34,891 nucleotides of DNA, from the NCBI GenBank assembly GCA_904419005.1, contig CAJFQI010000023.1, positions 1 through 34,891 on the forward strand, given 5' to 3'. Source of the stretch: Candidatus Avimonas faecium. Its GTDB lineage: Bacteria > Bacillota > Clostridia > Oscillospirales > Acutalibacteraceae. Under the pieces are notes generated by a model. That model had not been told where the DNA came from and ran no database searches. It saw only the letters and a program-made list of their open reading frames with translations. This document shows, piece by piece, positions 32,211 through 34,891 of this stretch (its first letter is position 1; each line of letters opens with the position of its first letter). The position numbers and the translations under genes are program-made.

Positions 32211-33050
32211 ATGTTGCGCGTCGTAGTGATTACCAATGAAAAGGCTTCCGGCGTCGCTGCGGCCATCGGCCCGGTGCGGGAGGCGCTGTCCGGCCTGGGA
32301 GCGGAGGTCCTGCTGCCAAAGCCGGGCTGCGCCTTCCCGGAAAACGCCGACGACGGGCTGCTTTCCGCAGGGGATCTGGTGATCGCCCTGGGCGGGGACG
32401 GGACGATTATCCACACGGCCAAACGGGCCGCCCCGCTGGGCAAGGCGGTGCTGGGGATCAACTGCGGCACGCTGGGCTTTATGGCCGGGCTGGAGGCGGA
32501 CGAGCTGCCGCGTCTGGCCGACCTGATTGAGGGGCGGTACACGGTGGAAAAGCGAATGATGCTTTCGGTGCGCCTTTGTCCGGCCGAGGGGAAGCCGGCC
32601 GATTTTCAGGCGCTCAACGAAGCGGTGCTGGCCCGCGGCCCGCAGTCCCGCATGGTAAAAATCGCGGTTTCCAGCGGGCAGGAGCCGGTGGCCTCCTACA
32701 GCGCCGACGGGGTGATCGTGGCCACGCCGACCGGCTCCACCGCCTATTCCCTTTCTGCCGGCGGGCCGATCGTGGACCCGGCAGTCGACTGCCTGCTGCT
32801 TACGCCGGTGTGCCCCCATTCGCTGTATGCGCGCTCCTATATTTTCAGCGCCGAAGCGAGGCTGGCGCTCCGCCCGGAGAAATCCCGCGGGGAAGAGGCG
32901 TATCTGACGGTGGACGGGGAGGAGAGCGTCCGCGTAGGCTTCGGGGATACCGTGCATATCGCCCGCTCCGCCTATCCGGCCTGCCTGATCCGTATCAAGG
33001 AACAGCCGTTTTACCAGACGCTTGAGCAAAAGCTGACCACCCGGCGGTAG
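32211..33050 (+). CDS. nadK: NAD kinase
   Basis: NadK phosphorylates NAD to NADP. The 279-residue protein has the GGDGTIIHTAK motif near residues 63-73 with the catalytic Asp, INCGTLGFMAG, the conserved NE pair in QALNEAVLAR, and DGVIVATPTGSTAYSLSAGGPIVDP near 165-190. It lacks the extra N-terminal domain of some forms. The start lies 3 nt after the tlyA stop, preceded by an aaagg element inside the end of tlyA, indicating coupling. Confidence 0.95.
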   Translation: MLRVVVITNEKASGVAAAIGPVREALSGLGAEVLLPKPGCAFPENADDGLLSAGDLVIALGGDGTIIHTAKRAAPLGKAVLGINCGTLGFMAGLEADELPRLADLIEGRYTVEKRMMLSVRLCPAEGKPADFQALNEAVLARGPQSRMVKIAVSSGQEPVASYSADGVIVATPTGSTAYSLSAGGPIVDPAVDCLLLTPVCPHSLYARSYIFSAEARLALRPEKSRGEEAYLTVDGEESVRVGFGDTVHIARSAYPACLIRIKEQPFYQTLEQKLTTRR

Positions 33051-33089
33051 CCGTGCCGCCCATCATTCCGACAGAGAAGGGCTTGGACA

Positions 33090-33551
33090 ATGAAGGCGAA
33101 ACGACAGGCGAAGATCTTGGAAATCATCCATACCCACCCGATCACCACGCAGGAGGAGCTGATGAAAGCCCTTCTGCAGGAAGGGTTTTCCGTCACGCAG
33201 GCGACCATTTCCCGGGATATCAAGGAGCTGCGACTGATCAAAACCCTGGGCAGCGACGGCACCTACCGCTATTCCACCGTCCGGCAGGAGAACGAGCACC
33301 TTTCTTCCCGGTTCCACTCCCTGTTTTCGGATGCGGTCGTCAATATTGACTACGCGGGGAACATCGTCGTGGTGAAATGCATGACCGGCATGGCCCAGGC
33401 GGCCTGCGCGGCGATGGATTCCCTGCAGCGGGGGGATATCGTGGGTACGATTTCGGGGGACGATACCTTCCTGTGCGTGATGAAGGACGAGAATAAAGCC
33501 ATCGACCTGGTGACGGAGCTGAAAAAGCTGCTGCGCGGCGCAAGGGCCTGA
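33090..33551 (+). CDS. argR: Arginine repressor ArgR/AhrC
   Basis: This is a hexameric arginine-responsive regulator of arginine biosynthesis and catabolism genes. The 153-residue protein has the N-terminal winged helix (AKILEIIHTHPITTQEELMKALLQ; recognition region VTQATISRDIKELRLIK at about 35-51). The C-terminal oligomerisation and arginine-binding domain has CMTGMAQAACAAMDSL and GTISGDDTFLCVM, where the paired aspartates contact arginine. It is placed between nadK and recN as in many Firmicutes. No arginine genes are in the window. Confidence 0.95.
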   Translation: MKAKRQAKILEIIHTHPITTQEELMKALLQEGFSVTQATISRDIKELRLIKTLGSDGTYRYSTVRQENEHLSSRFHSLFSDAVVNIDYAGNIVVVKCMTGMAQAACAAMDSLQRGDIVGTISGDDTFLCVMKDENKAIDLVTELKKLLRGARA

Positions 33552-33589
33552 GGCGCTTGCGCCGCCCCTGCCGGCGGAGGAGGATATGT

Positions 33590-34891
33590 ATGCTGACCAG
33601 CCTGCATATAGAGAATATTGCCGTGATAGAGCGGGCGGACATTGAGCTGCAGCCTGGCCTGAATGTGCTCACCGGCGAAACCGGCGCGGGAAAATCGATG
33701 GTGATTGACGCGATCAATGCGGCGCTGGGGGAGAGGGTCAGCCGGGACGTGGTGCGGACCGGCAGCGCGCAGGCCAAGGTGACCGCCCTGTTTTCAGACA
33801 TCTCCGCCCATACCGCCGCGCAGCTGGAGGAGCTGGGCTACGCGCCGGACGAGGACGGGCTGCTCCTGATCCAGCGCACGATCTCCGCCGAAGGCAAGGG
33901 CAGCTGCCGGATCAACGGCCTGCCCGCTACGGTGGCGGTCCTGCGCGCGATTGGCCGCTTGCTGGTCAATATCCACGGCCAGCATGAAAACCAGGCCCTT
34001 CTTGCGCCGGAAAAGCATGTGGAATATCTGGAGAAGCTGGGCGGGCTGCTCCCTCTGCGCGACGCCTTCCGCGCGGCGTATGGGGAATATACCGCCCTTT
34101 GCCGCCGGCTGGAGGAGGTCACCATGGACGATGGCGCCAAGGCGCGGCGCCTGGATATCCTCCGCTTCCAGATTGACGAGATTGAGGCGGCGTCGCTCCG
34201 CCCTGGGGAAGAGGAAGAATTGAAGCGCCAGCGGGAGCTGTACCGCAACGCGGAACGGATCGCGGTTTCCCTTGCGGCAGCCCGGGAACTGCTCTCCGGC
34301 GGCGAAGAGGGAGGCGGGGCGATCCCGCTGCTGTCCCAGGCCTCCGGCGAGCTGCGGGAGGCGGGCCGCTATGTTGAGGAGCTGGCCGGCTTAGCCGACC
34401 GGACGGAGTCCCTTTTGTACGAGCTGGAGGAGTGCGGAAGCGACCTGCGCGATTTCGCCTCCCACCTTGAGTTTGAGCCGGGAGAGCTGGAACGGGTGGA
34501 GGAACGTCTGGACCAGATCCGCCGCCTCCTGTCCAAATACGGGGCGGACGAGCAGGCGGTCCTCGCCTACAAGGAGCAGGCGCAGCAGGAGCTGGAGAGC
34601 ATAGAAATGTCGGACGAGCTGGCGGCTAAGCTGCAAAAGCAGTGCAAGCAGGCGCAGGACCAGGCATACCTAGCCGCCAAGCGGCTTTCCGACGCGCGCA
34701 AGGCCGCTGCGGCCGATTTTGCGAAGCGGGTCGGGGAAGAGCTGGCCTTTCTTGATATGCCGGGCGTGCGGCTTGAGGTCGCGGTAGAGCCGGTTCCCAT
34801 GTGCTCCAGCGGGATAGACAGGGTGGAGTTCCTGATCGCCGCGAATCCGGGCGAGCCCCCGAAGCCCATTGCCAAAATTGCCTCCGGGGGC
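33590..34891 (+). CDS. recN: DNA repair protein RecN (3' end outside window)
   Basis: RecN is an SMC-like ATPase recruited early to double-strand breaks. The frame is open from ATG 33590 to the last base, giving 434 residues of an expected 550-570. The N-terminal half has MLTSLHIENIAVIERADIELQ and Walker A TGETGAGKSMVID (residues 28-40). LVNIHGQHENQALL follows, then long Glu/Arg-rich coiled-coil segments (about 150-360), and then the region leading into the second ATPase half, ending at KIASGG just before the ABC signature. A ggaggagg element lies before the start. With recA it is normally under SOS control; no LexA-like box was seen directly upstream, as the gene sits inside an operon. Confidence 0.95.
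   Translation, partial: MLTSLHIENIAVIERADIELQPGLNVLTGETGAGKSMVIDAINAALGERVSRDVVRTGSAQAKVTALFSDISAHTAAQLEELGYAPDEDGLLLIQRTISAEGKGSCRINGLPATVAVLRAIGRLLVNIHGQHENQALLAPEKHVEYLEKLGGLLPLRDAFRAAYGEYTALCRRLEEVTMDDGAKARRLDILRFQIDEIEAASLRPGEEEELKRQRELYRNAERIAVSLAAARELLSGGEEGGGAIPLLSQASGELREAGRYVEELAGLADRTESLLYELEECGSDLRDFASHLEFEPGELERVEERLDQIRRLLSKYGADEQAVLAYKEQAQQELESIEMSDELAAKLQKQCKQAQDQAYLAAKRLSDARKAAAADFAKRVGEELAFLDMPGVRLEVAVEPVPMCSSGIDRVEFLIAANPGEPPKPIAKIASGG

Noticed and set aside
1..34891. CRISPR array, transposon, prophage or toxin-antitoxin system
   Set aside because: I saw no regularly spaced direct repeats, transposase or integrase motifs, or small coupled toxin-antitoxin pairs; the window is mainly core genes.

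Overview
The window is a GC-rich (clearly above 55% by eye), gene-dense chromosomal segment from an endospore-forming member of the Clostridia. I infer the Oscillospirales/Ruminococcaceae side of the class. The evidence is a complete eight-gene spoIIIA operon, Firmicutes-type ribosome binding sites, frequent TTG and GTG starts, a T-box riboswitch, and the conserved Firmicutes order spoIIIA - asp23 - nusB - xseA - xseB - ispA - dxs - tlyA - nadK - argR - recN. I see no insertion sequence, prophage, CRISPR array, rRNA or tRNA.

Layout. (1) 1-507 is the 3' end of a Gfo/Idh/MocA-type oxidoreductase gene. A 407-nt intergenic stretch follows, with two strong hairpins, a LexA-like box and a promoter. 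(2) 915-4853 holds recA-recX-rimO-pgsA: recombination, its modulator, ribosomal protein S12 methylthiolation and phospholipid synthesis. (3) 4878-7339 is a cysteine unit, a T-box riboswitch followed by cysE and cysS. (4) 7542-10198 has a PfkB-family sugar-phosphate kinase, a five-helix membrane protein of unknown function and a SAM-dependent methyltransferase. (5) 10436-12468 is a translationally coupled pair: an ECF-like sigma factor and a membrane protein that is probably its regulator. (6) 12640-15442 is on the minus strand: a lipoprotein, the bifunctional NAD(P)H-hydrate repair enzyme and a small membrane protein. (7) 15704-17713 is rpsB-tsf with a strong promoter, a structured leader and an attenuator-like hairpin between the genes. 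(8) 18000-18506 is a zinc-ribbon/TM2 membrane protein with a near-consensus promoter. (9) 18744-24127 is spoIIIAA-AH, encoding the mother-cell side of the SpoIIIA-SpoIIQ feeding channel. (10) 24298-34891 runs asp23, nusB, a TsaD-like paralogue, xseA, xseB, ispA, a YuiD/PAP2-related membrane protein, dxs, tlyA, nadK, argR and recN. recN runs off the end of the window.

Most of the window is core metabolism, DNA repair and sporulation, and I do not see a clear-cut new defence or mobile system. The parts that best repay a second look are regulatory or unusual variants of known genes: the Cys T-box, the alternative RNA pairing between rpsB and tsf, the LexA-like box before recA, the sigma factor/regulator pair, the TsaD paralogue in the slot that often holds folD, a calcium-loop-like insertion in the YuiD-family protein, and a long coding overlap between spoIIIAA and spoIIIAB.
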